From a virus: a DNA stretch of 64,000 nucleotides. The notes beneath the pieces were generated by a model, which saw only the letters and a program-made list of their open reading frames with translations, searched no databases and was not told the DNA's origin. Both the position numbers and the translations under genes were made by a program. This document shows, piece after piece, positions 1-8,998 of the stretch (its first letter is position 1; each line of letters begins with the position of its first letter). Location of the stretch: positions 1-64,000 of the IMG/VR virus record IMGVR_UViG_3300035698_004752; one strand, 5' to 3'.

Positions 1-2
1 CA

Positions 3-449
3 TTACAAAAATCTAAGGGTGAGGATTATCAACATAGTGTTTCGAGCGTTCGACAAGCAGATTATTACCCGCGCGGGATAGAGACAATTTATGAAGTCAT
101 GAACATGAAAATGCTCAGACTTCGCTCTCTTATAGATTGGTTAAAAGCCAATCCTAATGCGGACGTAAATCACGAGTCAATGAAAGATTCGTGTGTAGAT
201 CTTATTAACTACGCATCATTTCTTGCGTCATATCTTGATAAAGGTATTGATGGTCAGCGACCTAACACGGACGCATTCAATGTTGAATATGAAGCCACAC
301 CGACAGGTACACTGACCTGGACTTCTCCCCCAGAAAAAGCCTATGAATCTGCAATAGAACAAAATATTTCAATGTTTTCTAAATTCCCAGGTAGTCTAGT
401 TGAACAAGCACAGGCAATACTTGATGAAGCAGATGCTAATTCAAGATGA
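3..449 (+). CDS. 5'-truncated protein, possibly nucleotide-modification-associated (DUF1599-like)
   Basis: The frame is open from base 3 without a stop, so the true start lies upstream of the window; the first internal ATG is at 99. The visible 148 residues include YYPRGIETIYEV and, further on, MKDSCVDLINYASFL. That helix is typical of the DUF1599 / nucleotide-modification-associated domain group, judged from memory. It overlaps the next gene by 4 nt and sits next to pyrimidine-nucleotide genes, which fits a nucleotide role. The function is inferred. Confidence 0.55.
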   Translation, partial: LQKSKGEDYQHSVSSVRQADYYPRGIETIYEVMNMKMLRLRSLIDWLKANPNADVNHESMKDSCVDLINYASFLASYLDKGIDGQRPNTDAFNVEYEATPTGTLTWTSPPEKAYESAIEQNISMFSKFPGSLVEQAQAILDEADANSR

Positions 450-856
450 AAGTTGGATTAACAGCTTCTGCATTTGATCTGTTACACGCAGGACAAGTAT
501 CAATGCTTAGAGAAGCAAAAGATCAATGTGACTATTTGATTTGTGCCTTAGATATTGATCCATCCCGCGACAGAGAAGAAAAGAATAAACCAGCTCAAAG
601 CGTTGTCGAAAGACAAATACAACTTGAAGCTGTTAAATATGTGGATGAAGTAGTTTGCTATGATTCCGAAAAAGCATTAATTGATATTATTGAATTAAAA
701 CAAATTGACGTTAGAATTTTAGGAGAAGAATATAAAGACAGGGATTTCACCGGTAGAGAACGTTGTGAAACCCTAGGAATTGAATTATATTTTAATAAGA
801 GAAACCATAGGTTTTCCTCTTCGGAATTAAGAAATAGGATTAAAAAAATTGAATAG
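446..856 (+). CDS. glycerol-3-phosphate cytidylyltransferase-like (TagD-type) nucleotidyltransferase
   Basis: This 136 aa protein has the length and order of TagD-type enzymes, which transfer CMP or AMP to small phosphorylated substrates. It starts MKVGLTASAFDLLHAGQVSML, where the family nucleotide-binding HxGH motif is expected; the last His is replaced by Gln (HAGQ). The C-terminal HRFSSSELRNRI corresponds to the RTxGISTT-like motif. It overlaps its neighbours by 4 and 8 nt. The substrate is unknown, and the HxGH change could lower or alter activity. Confidence 0.7.
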   Translation: MKVGLTASAFDLLHAGQVSMLREAKDQCDYLICALDIDPSRDREEKNKPAQSVVERQIQLEAVKYVDEVVCYDSEKALIDIIELKQIDVRILGEEYKDRDFTGRERCETLGIELYFNKRNHRFSSSELRNRIKKIE

Positions 857-1586
857 AGCTCAAGGTAGAACGATCGGTGAAGGCTTAAAAAATCTTCGAA
901 AGATTTTATTAAATCAAGGATATGAGATTTCAACAGAAAAATGGCAGGGCAAAGCAGATCCACCAGTTTTCATTGAAATTCTTCACGCTGATTTAGTTGC
1001 AAAAATGTCAGACTCGTATCAGAAGGCATCTGACTCGGTTGATGCCATGCAGCCCTGGGCGGATGAGCATTTTGCAGAACGGGTATCTGGGGTTCCTTAT
1101 AATCCGCCCCCATCACATGAACGTTGGTTGATGAAGACAAATGAATATCTAAGTAAAAATGAAGCATTTAGTCATAGTTATCCAGAACGTATGTGGTGCG
1201 ATATTACAAAAGATGGTATTAGATTTAAACAAGGTAATTTAGATACAGCGGTAGCTCTTCTTAAAAATGAACCCACAACTCGACAGTGCTATGTTCCAAT
1301 GTGGTTCCCCGAGGATTTAACGGCATCATTAGAAGGTGAACGAGTTCCGTGCACGTTTGGTTGGCATTTCATGCTTCGAGGAAAAGAATTACATTGCGCG
1401 TATCATATGCGCTCGTGTGACGCGGTTCGTCACGTACATAACGATTTATTCTTTGCAAACGCATTAACATTATGGATGATTGAGGAAGCAGGATTAGATG
1501 CCACACCAGGTTATCTCCACTTCTCGTCTTCATCCTTTCATTGCTTTGCAAATGATAGATTTGCTCTAGAACAGTTGGTAAAATAA
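849..1586 (+). CDS. thymidylate synthase (ThyA)-fold protein, candidate dUMP/dCMP hydroxymethylase
   Basis: The 245 aa product, with a probable TTG start overlapping the previous gene, matches the ThyA superfamily in its C-terminal half. VPCTFGWHFMLRG corresponds to the PCHxxxQF active-site cysteine region. RSCDAVRHVHNDLFFANALTLWM aligns with the RS-D ligand loop and following helix, and YLHFSSSSFHCF with the region before the C-terminal His/Asn. The genome also carries ThyX, so this enzyme may hydroxymethylate a pyrimidine nucleotide rather than make dTMP. That split of roles is inferred. Confidence 0.65.
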   Translation: MNRAQGRTIGEGLKNLRKILLNQGYEISTEKWQGKADPPVFIEILHADLVAKMSDSYQKASDSVDAMQPWADEHFAERVSGVPYNPPPSHERWLMKTNEYLSKNEAFSHSYPERMWCDITKDGIRFKQGNLDTAVALLKNEPTTRQCYVPMWFPEDLTASLEGERVPCTFGWHFMLRGKELHCAYHMRSCDAVRHVHNDLFFANALTLWMIEEAGLDATPGYLHFSSSSFHCFANDRFALEQLVK

Positions 1587-1587
1587 T

Positions 1588-2985
1588 ATGTGTGGATTTA
1601 TAGCTTGGAAACAACCCGGTCTTAATCATAGAAATATAGCGGGTGTTGTCCGCGAAATGGATTACAGGGGCCTTCCAGAATTTACGGGTTCAGGTAGATA
1701 TGGTGATGCTCAGTTTGGTCATGTCAGTCTTCCGTTCACTAATTTAGACCCAGAGGTAGCAATACAACCGATCTATCATGGTGCAGAAGGTATACCAAAT
1801 GTCTTTGTTGGGGAGATATTTAATTGGAAATTCCTCAACGATGACTTCTTAGAATGGAAAGTTAGATCCGATGCTGAATTCTTTGTTAGAGATTTTCATT
1901 TTCATAATTACGGAAATCAAAAAATAGATCTTAATTACATGCATAACTATGACGGTTTTTGGTCGTTTGCAACTATTCTCAAAGATAAGTTATTTGCTTG
2001 TACCGATTACCTATCCCAAAAACCGGTTTATTATAGAACAGATTTGAATGTGGTTGCATCTGAAATTGATGTACTTAAAAATCTTAAGGGCGTCACAAGA
2101 AATGAATTATTTCATTCGAACGTATTAAAATGGGGATATAATCCAGGACCAGAATCCCCATGGAACGAAATTAAACAAATCCCGCCAGGTCATTATTATC
2201 TTGATGGTGTAATCACAAAATATTGGGATTGGGAGCGCGTAGATTTTTCTGAAAATGACTCTCTAGAAGATATATTAAAAGAATCCGTTAAAAATAGACT
2301 TACGGGAGAACGAGAAGTAGCAGTGCTCCTTTCTGGTGGTATTGACTCAACGATCATATATAATCTTATAAAAGAAATTCATTCAGAAGAATGGAAATAT
2401 GGTGATGAAGATATTCCTATAACAGCTATACATGCTGAGAATAATGAATCTCATTATGCGGAACTTGTTACTAAGGATCTTTTAATCGTTACATTTGATA
2501 AAGTGTCAGATGAAAAAGCAATTAAAATCCACCAAACCCCAGTTGACCTAGGTTCAGTGAAACCTCAAATAGCAATGGCCGAAGAACTTAAAAAACTAGG
2601 CTTCTATGCTGTTATGACTGGTGATGGTGCTGATGAGTTATTCGGCGGATATCGAAGAGCAAAAGAATATGATTCTCAACATTCAGATATATTTTTAGAG
2701 CTCCCATACTATCATCTACCAAAACTTGATCGAACTATGATGAGATCAACGGTGGAATTAAGAGCACCATTTTTATCACCAAAGGTTATTAAATATGCTC
2801 TTCGAGTACCATATGAAAATAGAATGGGTGATAAAGAAATGCTTAAAAGTGTATTTGAATCCTATGTCCCACAAGATATTCTTTTGCGGGCCAAGAAACC
2901 TCTTAAGATCCCAGGAATTAAAAAATTCCCAATGGAACAAAGATTGACTAATAATCGAATTTGGAAGGAAATGTATAATGGCTAA
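1588..2985 (+). CDS. asparagine synthase-like glutamine amidotransferase
   Basis: This 465 aa protein has the AsnB layout. The N-terminal Ntn glutaminase begins MCGFIAW, with Cys2 as nucleophile. It is followed by an ATP-pyrophosphatase domain with SGGIDSTI at about residues 248-255 and GDGADELFGGY near residue 346. Such enzymes hydrolyse glutamine and transfer ammonia to an adenylated carboxylate. Its position between a ThyA-fold gene and dCMP deaminase suggests a role in nucleotide or DNA-base modification, but free asparagine or surface-sugar amidation is equally possible. Confidence 0.85.
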   Translation: MCGFIAWKQPGLNHRNIAGVVREMDYRGLPEFTGSGRYGDAQFGHVSLPFTNLDPEVAIQPIYHGAEGIPNVFVGEIFNWKFLNDDFLEWKVRSDAEFFVRDFHFHNYGNQKIDLNYMHNYDGFWSFATILKDKLFACTDYLSQKPVYYRTDLNVVASEIDVLKNLKGVTRNELFHSNVLKWGYNPGPESPWNEIKQIPPGHYYLDGVITKYWDWERVDFSENDSLEDILKESVKNRLTGEREVAVLLSGGIDSTIIYNLIKEIHSEEWKYGDEDIPITAIHAENNESHYAELVTKDLLIVTFDKVSDEKAIKIHQTPVDLGSVKPQIAMAEELKKLGFYAVMTGDGADELFGGYRRAKEYDSQHSDIFLELPYYHLPKLDRTMMRSTVELRAPFLSPKVIKYALRVPYENRMGDKEMLKSVFESYVPQDILLRAKKPLKIPGIKKFPMEQRLTNNRIWKEMYNG

Positions 2986-3502
2986 ATATGATCAAGGCGG
3001 TGGATGTGCGTGTGGATTACATAAAGAATGTATGTGCGATTTAATTTTACCCGATAAAATCATGACGTGGGACCAAAAATATATGGGACTTGCAAGAGAA
3101 GTCTCGAAGTGGTCTAAAGATCCTTCTAGTAAAATTGGCTCAGTTGCAGTATCAAAAACGGGTCAAGTTTTAAGTATGGGTTATAATGGATTTCCCCGAG
3201 GTATAGCAGACTCTGAAGAAAGATTGAATGATAGACCGACGAAATATAAATTGGTTGTTCACGCAGAAATGAATGCCATATATAATGCATCTTGGTACGG
3301 TCTTTCTTTGAATGGAGCAACTTTATATGTCTACGGATTACCGGTTTGTTCAGAATGTGCAAAGGGTATAATTCAAGCAGGAATTAAAAGAGTAGTTCTT
3401 CCAAAACCTACTGTTGATTTTGAACGATGGAGAGAATCCTGGGAGTTCACAACTATGATGTTTGAAGAGTCCGGCGTTAAATGGGAATATTTAGTAGAAT
3501 GA
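2978..3502 (+). CDS. cd: deoxycytidylate (dCMP) deaminase
   Basis: The 174 aa protein has the zinc-dependent deaminase motifs HAE (VVHAEMNAIYNA) and PxCxxC (LPVCSECAKGII), with an N-terminal Cys-rich segment (GGGCACGLHKECMC) that may hold a second zinc. It converts dCMP to dUMP, feeding dTMP synthesis by ThyX or the ThyA-fold protein. It overlaps both neighbours (8 and 4 nt), implying translational coupling. Confidence 0.88.
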   Translation: MAKYDQGGGCACGLHKECMCDLILPDKIMTWDQKYMGLAREVSKWSKDPSSKIGSVAVSKTGQVLSMGYNGFPRGIADSEERLNDRPTKYKLVVHAEMNAIYNASWYGLSLNGATLYVYGLPVCSECAKGIIQAGIKRVVLPKPTVDFERWRESWEFTTMMFEESGVKWEYLVE

Positions 3503-4326
3503 ATATAACAATTGTAGGTCACGGATTTGTTGGAAAATCCCTAGAATATGCGCTAGATGTTCGAGGTAATAATATTGATATTATAGACCCAAAATATGGA
3601 ACAGATTTAGAAGATATTAAAGCAGATCAAGATTTCATATTTGTGTGTGTACCTACTCCTATGAGTGCTGATGGATCAGTGGATTCTAGTATTGTTCTTG
3701 ATATAACCCAAAAATTAGTATCAACTACTATAATGACAAACATTGTGATTAAATCAACAATACCACCAGACGACGCAAAATCGTTATCGTCAAAATCGTT
3801 TAGAGTAGTTTATAATCCGGAATTTTTAACAGAACGAAATGCAATTGAGGATTTTATTAATCCTATATTTCATATTCTTGGTGGAGTAGATTATGGATAT
3901 TGTGTTAAGGTGTTTGATCTATATCAGAATCATTCTAGATGTAGACCGTGTGAAGTATTTTATATGAGTGCAGAAGAAGCAAGTTTTGTGAAGTATGGAA
4001 TTAACACGTATCTCGCATCAAAAACACTATGGTTTAACCAATTTAAAGACGTTATAGATAATAGAAGTACTGGAAACTTTAATAAGGTAATAAATGCGAT
4101 AGGATCTGACCCTAGGGTTGGATATAGTCACACACAAGCCCCAGGTTTTGACAATAAAAGGGGATTTGGCGGCTCATGTTTTCCAAAAGATAGCAAAGCT
4201 TTTGCTAAATTTGCAAAAGATGAGTTTACAGTACTAAATGAGGTAATCCTAGCCAATAACGCGTATAGACGCGATTACTCCATGGATTCTCGAGAAATAG
4301 AACAAAAAGTAAATTTTAAGGAATAA
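3499..4326 (+). CDS. UDP-glucose/GDP-mannose dehydrogenase family protein
   Basis: The start at 3499 (ATGA overlap with the upstream stop) is preferred over an in-frame ATG 18 nt earlier. The 275 aa product has an N-terminal Rossmann motif (VGHGFVGKSLEYAL), FVCVPTP, and the catalytic loop GFGGSCFPKD containing the nucleophilic Cys. The family oxidises UDP-glucose to UDP-glucuronate. At 275 aa it is shorter than the usual 400+ aa enzymes and lacks most of the C-terminal UDP-binding domain. The glucuronate 4-epimerase-like gene at 44340 could act next. Confidence 0.8.
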   Translation: MNITIVGHGFVGKSLEYALDVRGNNIDIIDPKYGTDLEDIKADQDFIFVCVPTPMSADGSVDSSIVLDITQKLVSTTIMTNIVIKSTIPPDDAKSLSSKSFRVVYNPEFLTERNAIEDFINPIFHILGGVDYGYCVKVFDLYQNHSRCRPCEVFYMSAEEASFVKYGINTYLASKTLWFNQFKDVIDNRSTGNFNKVINAIGSDPRVGYSHTQAPGFDNKRGFGGSCFPKDSKAFAKFAKDEFTVLNEVILANNAYRRDYSMDSREIEQKVNFKE

Positions 4327-4328
4327 AA

Positions 4329-5408
4329 ATGGGATTAATGGATAAAATCAAAAAGACGAGCGTACTTAAACATTCCGCCGTCCTAACAGAATCAAAGGTG
4401 TTTAAAAATCTTGATATCGTAGACACCGGTGTGCCTATGATTAATGTAGCATTAGGTGGTACTATTAATTCAGGAATTGCAGCAGGAGTTACTGTTTTTG
4501 CTGGACCTTCAAAACACTTTAAAAGTAATTTCGCATTGTTAATCGCCGCAGCGTTTTTAAGAAAACATGGTGAAGATGCAGTTCTTCTATTCTATGATTC
4601 TGAGTTCGGATCTAAAGAATCTTATTTCCAATCATTTGGAATTGACCCGAACCAAGTGTATCATTCCCCTGTAACAACAATCGAAGAATTAAAATTTGAC
4701 ATTGTACGTCAGCTTAAAGAAATAGATCGCAAAGATAAAGTGATAATTATTCTTGACTCTGCAGGTAACATTGCATCGATGAAAGAAACTGATGATGCTG
4801 AGGCAGGAAAATCTGTCGCGGATATGACACGCGCGAAGGCCTTCAAAAGTCTGTTCAGAATGGTTACACCAAAATTATATTTGAATGATATCCCATTCAT
4901 TGCTGTTAACCACACATATAAAGAAATGGGTCTATATCCAAAGGATATTGTTTCAGGTGGTACAGGTATTTATTACTCTGCAGACACAATCTGGATTATT
5001 GGTAGACGTCAAGAGGGTAAAGCTTCTGATGCAAAAGGTGTGACTGGATATAACTTTATTATTAAGATGGAAAAATCGAGGTATCTAAAAGAGGGTGCTA
5101 AAATTCCTATCTCAGTTTCATGGGAAGAATTTGTAAAACCATATTCGGGTCTTTTGGAAGTAGCTGTTCTTGGTAAATTTATTCATAAGGGTAAAAAAGG
5201 TCAAAGCTTAGGTTATTCTAAAATGAATTCCGACACGGGCGAAATTGAAGAAAAGGTCTATTATGAAAAGGATACTCATAATGCAGAATTCTGGGATCCT
5301 CTATTGGCTAATGAAAAATTCACGACTTTTGTCGAAGAATTATATTCAATAGGTCATAAAGAATTAATTAACTTTGAAGAATTTGAGGAGGTGATTGACG
5401 ATGAATAA
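4329..5408 (+). CDS. uvsX: UvsX-like RecA-family recombinase
   Basis: The 359 aa product has a Walker A motif GPSKHFKS preceded by VTVFA, nearly the T4 UvsX form. VIIILDSAGNIAS follows as the Walker B region, then the L1/L2-like region SGGTGIYYSAD. UvsX forms strand-exchange filaments and drives recombination-dependent replication. Length agrees with T4 UvsX (about 390 aa). The helicase gene follows closely, as expected for a replication/recombination block. Confidence 0.93.
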   Translation: MGLMDKIKKTSVLKHSAVLTESKVFKNLDIVDTGVPMINVALGGTINSGIAAGVTVFAGPSKHFKSNFALLIAAAFLRKHGEDAVLLFYDSEFGSKESYFQSFGIDPNQVYHSPVTTIEELKFDIVRQLKEIDRKDKVIIILDSAGNIASMKETDDAEAGKSVADMTRAKAFKSLFRMVTPKLYLNDIPFIAVNHTYKEMGLYPKDIVSGGTGIYYSADTIWIIGRRQEGKASDAKGVTGYNFIIKMEKSRYLKEGAKIPISVSWEEFVKPYSGLLEVAVLGKFIHKGKKGQSLGYSKMNSDTGEIEEKVYYEKDTHNAEFWDPLLANEKFTTFVEELYSIGHKELINFEEFEEVIDDE

Positions 5409-5715
5409 TATAGATCAGCACGTATCTCTATTAGAAGATGTAGATTATGAACTTGTCCCAGTTATGGGTCAGGTTCAAAAAACGGGCCAAGATCAGCTCT
5501 GGCAAATTAGAATTCTAAATGGTATTTTTGTAGAGAGTGTTATACAATTTGGTACACTCAAACTTGATGACACAGGTGAATTTCTAAATTTCGATTTTGA
5601 AATAATTCGTTCACCAGATAATGAGTTAACTATTGAAGATGAGGGTTTACAAACACACATGGGTATGATACTATCTAACATTATAGAGAAGAGCGTAGAA
5701 CTCCAGGAGGTTTAA
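5401..5715 (+). CDS. conserved phage hypothetical protein between uvsX and the helicase
   Basis: The ATG at 5401 follows a strong GAGGAGG ribosome site and is preferred to the TTG six bases upstream. The 104 aa acidic protein has no motif I recognise. It overlaps uvsX by 8 nt and the helicase by 1 nt, so it is translationally coupled to both. A replication accessory role is an inference from position only. Confidence 0.75.
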   Translation: MNNIDQHVSLLEDVDYELVPVMGQVQKTGQDQLWQIRILNGIFVESVIQFGTLKLDDTGEFLNFDFEIIRSPDNELTIEDEGLQTHMGMILSNIIEKSVELQEV

Positions 5716-7124
5716 TGGAAGTAAGTATAGAAAGAGCTATTCTTAGAAATCTCCTAACCAACGAAGATTATATGAGAAAAGTTCTACCGTTTATTCAACC
5801 AGAATATTTTCAAGAAACAGATAGGATTATTTTTCAAGAGACAAAAAACTTTATTACAAAATATAATAAAGCACCAACATTTGAAATGTTCAAAATCGAA
5901 TTAGACGATGCTGAACACGTTACCGATCAACAATATTCATCGACACTAGAAGAATTACCACAGCTATATTCGTCTGAAGAAACGGATCAAGAATGGCTTA
6001 TGGAAACAACAGAACGCTGGTGTCAGGATCGAGCACTTTTCAATGCTGTCATGGAATCACTTACGATTATTGATGGTAAACATAAAGAACTAACTAAAAA
6101 CGCTTTGCCTGAACTTTTGAGTACGGCGCTATCAGTTTCATTTGATACAAATATTGGTCACGATTTTATTGAAGCTGCAGATGATAGATATGAATATTAT
6201 CATCGAGAAGAAGAAAGAATTCCGTTTGATATTGAAATTCTTAATATTATTACCGGCGGTGGATTACCCAGAAAAACACTAAATGTTATTCTTGCTGGAA
6301 CTAACGTCGGTAAATCTATGGCGATGTGCCACTTTGCTTCGTCAAATTTGGTTCGGGGTCTTAATGTTCTTTATATTACTGCAGAAATGGCTGAAGAAAA
6401 AATTGCTGAACGTATTGACGCAAATCTTCTTGATGTTGATATACCTCAAATTAAACATATGTCGAAAGAGATGTTTACGAGTAAGGTATCAGATTTAAAA
6501 AGAAAGACGTCCGGTAAATTAATTATTAAGGAGTATCCTACAGGTCAAGCAAATGCTGGACACTTCAGAGCACTTTTAAAAGAACTTAAACTAAAAAAGA
6601 ACTTCACCCCAGATATCATTTATATTGATTATCTCAATATCTGTGCATCATCTAGAATGAAAGGTGCTGCTGCAGCCTCTAACTCATATGGTTATATAAA
6701 GGCTGTTGCAGAAGAATTAAGAGGATTGGCTGTAGAGAATAATCTACCTATTGTAACTGCAACACAAACAAATAGATCTGGCTTTTCAAATAGTGATGTC
6801 GGTCTTGAAGATACATCAGAATCTTTTGGATTACCGGCAACGGCAGACTTTATGTTCGCTCTTATTACAACGGAAGAATTACAACAATTAGGTCAATTAT
6901 TAATAAAACAGTTAAAGAATAGGTATGCTGATGTATTAGCATTTAAGAAATTTGTAATTGGGGTAGATCGAGCAAAAATGAGGTTGTTTGACGTAAATGA
7001 CGATCAACAAGATCTTGTTAATGATACCCCAGATTATGATAAAGCAAGTGCTGGTAAATTACAAAAATTTGAAAATTTTAAAATAGACGACGAACAAGAT
7101 GTCGTTGTTATAGATGAGGAATAA
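5715..7124 (+). CDS. replicative DnaB-like helicase (T4 gp41-type)
   Basis: The 469 aa protein has a DnaB-like N-terminal helical domain and a RecA-like core with Walker A GTNVGKS (near residue 196), Walker B IIYIDYLNI and the arginine-finger region near FKKFVIGVDRAKMR. It should be the hexameric 5'-3' fork helicase. Length and motifs match T4 gp41. No gp61-type primase is visible in this window. Confidence 0.93.
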   Translation: MEVSIERAILRNLLTNEDYMRKVLPFIQPEYFQETDRIIFQETKNFITKYNKAPTFEMFKIELDDAEHVTDQQYSSTLEELPQLYSSEETDQEWLMETTERWCQDRALFNAVMESLTIIDGKHKELTKNALPELLSTALSVSFDTNIGHDFIEAADDRYEYYHREEERIPFDIEILNIITGGGLPRKTLNVILAGTNVGKSMAMCHFASSNLVRGLNVLYITAEMAEEKIAERIDANLLDVDIPQIKHMSKEMFTSKVSDLKRKTSGKLIIKEYPTGQANAGHFRALLKELKLKKNFTPDIIYIDYLNICASSRMKGAAAASNSYGYIKAVAEELRGLAVENNLPIVTATQTNRSGFSNSDVGLEDTSESFGLPATADFMFALITTEELQQLGQLLIKQLKNRYADVLAFKKFVIGVDRAKMRLFDVNDDQQDLVNDTPDYDKASAGKLQKFENFKIDDEQDVVVIDEE

Positions 7125-7127
7125 ATT

Positions 7128-7415
7128 ATGGGTAAGAAAAGACTACGTCAAAAGTACACATCTAAAGGCGAACGCCACAGTGTGTCACGCGAAAAAGTAA
7201 AAGGACAACGCCGCGATTACATGGCGTCAGGTTCCAGAATCATGAACCAGTTGATTGCGTTTCATAAAGGTAAGAAGGTTATGCTTACTATTGAAAACCC
7301 AAACAAGACTGAAACAAATAAACGTTTCATTCGTGTTGATGCAAAGACTGTTTGGAAAGTAGACGACTGGAATACTAAGGATAAGAAACCAGCTGCAGGG
7401 GAGTACGCTACATGA
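7128..7415 (+). CDS. small basic conserved T4-like phage protein
   Basis: The 95 aa protein is highly basic at its N-terminus (KKRLRQKYTSKGERHS). It resembles a small conserved protein seen beside replication genes in marine T4-like phages, from memory. It has no membrane segment or catalytic motif. It starts 3 nt after the helicase and overlaps thyX by 4 nt. Binding to DNA or RNA is plausible from charge only. Confidence 0.7.
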   Translation: MGKKRLRQKYTSKGERHSVSREKVKGQRRDYMASGSRIMNQLIAFHKGKKVMLTIENPNKTETNKRFIRVDAKTVWKVDDWNTKDKKPAAGEYAT

Positions 7416-8104
7416 GTAAGGTAACCCTGCTCTGCAGTGACACGGTAAACCCTAATATTAATTTACCAGGCGTTGAATCCCTTCAAGATATCATTGCGTA
7501 CGCCGCTCGCGTAAGTAACCCTAGTAATCAGTTGAATACTGATACTAATGATAAATTGATTAAATATCTGATAGATAATGATCACTGGAGTCCGCTAGAA
7601 ATGGTTGGCGCGACTCTGGAGATTATCACTACCCGTGATATTGCTCGACAGATTCTTCGTCATCGCTCATTCTCGTTCCAGGAATTCTCACAGCGTTATG
7701 CAGATCCTACTAAAGATCTATCATTCGTTGAGCGCGAAGCCCGTCTACAAGACCATAAGAATAGACAAAATTCTATAAATATGGACGTAAACGATGAGAA
7801 ACAAAAACAGATTGCAGCTCAATGGCATATCCGACAGACTCGACATAATAAGAATGCACAAGATAATTATTCTTGGGCAATAGAAAATGGTATTGCAAAG
7901 GAACAAGCCCGATCAGTATTGCCTGAGGGTAATACGGTTTCTAAACTTTATATGAAAGGTACCATTCGTTCTTGGGTTCATTATGTGAATTTAAGATCGG
8001 GACACGGCACGCAAAAAGAACATAGGGAAATTGCACTTGGGTGTGCAGAAGCTTTATCTGGTGTATTCCCGCTAATTAATAATTTTGTAGAGAAGGAGAC
8101 TTAA
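7412..8104 (+). CDS. thyX: flavin-dependent thymidylate synthase ThyX
   Basis: The 230 aa protein has the ThyX signature RHRSFSFQEFSQRY (RHRxxSxxxxSxR), the preceding DNDHWSPLEM segment and the C-terminal SGHGTQKEHREIA. ThyX makes dTMP from dUMP using FAD, NADPH and methylene-tetrahydrofolate. It overlaps both neighbours. Its presence beside a ThyA-fold gene suggests the two make different products. Confidence 0.95.
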   Translation: MSKVTLLCSDTVNPNINLPGVESLQDIIAYAARVSNPSNQLNTDTNDKLIKYLIDNDHWSPLEMVGATLEIITTRDIARQILRHRSFSFQEFSQRYADPTKDLSFVEREARLQDHKNRQNSINMDVNDEKQKQIAAQWHIRQTRHNKNAQDNYSWAIENGIAKEQARSVLPEGNTVSKLYMKGTIRSWVHYVNLRSGHGTQKEHREIALGCAEALSGVFPLINNFVEKET

Positions 8105-8313
8105 TGTCTAGAATAATCTCAACCCATAAAGCAGAAAATAGCCAAGGTAAGGCTATTGTTAAACTCGATGAAAAAACGGGTAACTATAACATCGAATATT
8201 TTGACGGTGTTGGTAATAAATTCTTTGATGAGGAATTTGCTGGAGATCCGGTAAATATTGTCGAAGATAAAGCTGAAAATTGGGCGCTTGGCTATAAACC
8301 TCTTATGGAATAA
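8104..8313 (+). CDS. hypothetical protein
   Basis: This 69 aa acidic protein overlaps thyX by 1 nt. No recognisable motif is present. The YNIEYFDGVGNKFFDEEF stretch looks like a small beta-rich fold. It ends the replication block just before a promoter at 8324. Confidence 0.6.
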   Translation: MSRIISTHKAENSQGKAIVKLDEKTGNYNIEYFDGVGNKFFDEEFAGDPVNIVEDKAENWALGYKPLME

Positions 8314-8323
8314 ATAACCAAAA

Positions 8324-8357
8324 GGGGGTTTACATTCTACTCCAGAACACTTATATT
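8324..8357 (+). promoter_or_regulatory. class A promoter (GGGGG-TTTACA-17-TATATT)
   Basis: A G5 run abuts a TTTACA -35, with 17 bp to a TATATT -10. It is one of 13 class A copies in the window and drives the secreted hydrolase gene. Confidence 0.8.
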
Positions 8358-8376
8358 AGTACTATAGGAGCAGAAA

Positions 8377-8820
8377 ATGAACAAACTTAAAATAGCAGCA
8401 GTGTCCTTAGTCCTCGGACTGGGGACACCAGTTTTAGCAGATTCAGCAGATGAAATCAAATGTCTCGCTGATAACATATATTTTGAAGCACGAAGCGAAG
8501 ATATAGATGGTCAAGTCGCAGTGGCTTGGGTAACTCTTAATCGTAGAGATGCTAATGGATTTCGCGATACAGTATGTAAAGTAGTTTGGCAAACAGAACA
8601 ATTCAGCTGGACCCATGATGGTAAATCTGATATTCCAGCAGAGCCAATTGCATATCAAATCGCTTATACCATCGCAAAAGATTTATATGAAAATTATGAA
8701 TATTTTGATGATCCTACATATGGAGCTACATATTATCACGCTAATTACGCAAACCCCTATTGGGTCCCTAGTTTTGATAGAGTCGCCATAATAGGTAAAC
8801 ATATTTTTTACAGAGGATAA
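8377..8820 (+). CDS. exported SleB/CwlJ-type cell-wall hydrolase
   Basis: A Sec signal peptide (about residues 1-21, ending VLADS) is followed by a Hydrolase_2/SleB domain: LADNIYFEARSE, VAWVTLNR, TVCKVVWQ, QFSW, GATYYHA and IGKHIFYRG. The active-site Glu is expected in the EAR segment. It probably cleaves peptidoglycan from the periplasm. With the M15 peptidase at 37630 it gives the phage two dissimilar wall-degrading enzymes. An ATAGGAG ribosome site precedes the ATG. Confidence 0.88.
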   Translation: MNKLKIAAVSLVLGLGTPVLADSADEIKCLADNIYFEARSEDIDGQVAVAWVTLNRRDANGFRDTVCKVVWQTEQFSWTHDGKSDIPAEPIAYQIAYTIAKDLYENYEYFDDPTYGATYYHANYANPYWVPSFDRVAIIGKHIFYRG

Positions 8821-8821
8821 C

Positions 8822-8998
8822 ATGGCAGCATATCAAAATTCCGGTGGGGACTACGACAATATTAGATTTCAATTTTCTCATGAAAAAAGAAATGTTTTAA
8901 TTGGTTATTGTGATAATGGTGAGAAGATTGAAATTACAGGCAACTATTTGTTGCTTCAAAAAATTTATGAAAAAGAAAGAATATTGATTAAAGCATGA
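8822..8998 (+). CDS. small hypothetical protein (58 aa)
   Basis: The frame runs from ATG 8822, 1 nt after the hydrolase stop, to TGA 8996-8998, which overlaps the next start (ATGA). It is compact with beta-like stretches (NIRFQFSHEKRNVLIGYC). No family is recognised. Operon position supports it being real. Confidence 0.6.
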   Translation: MAAYQNSGGDYDNIRFQFSHEKRNVLIGYCDNGEKIEITGNYLLLQKIYEKERILIKA

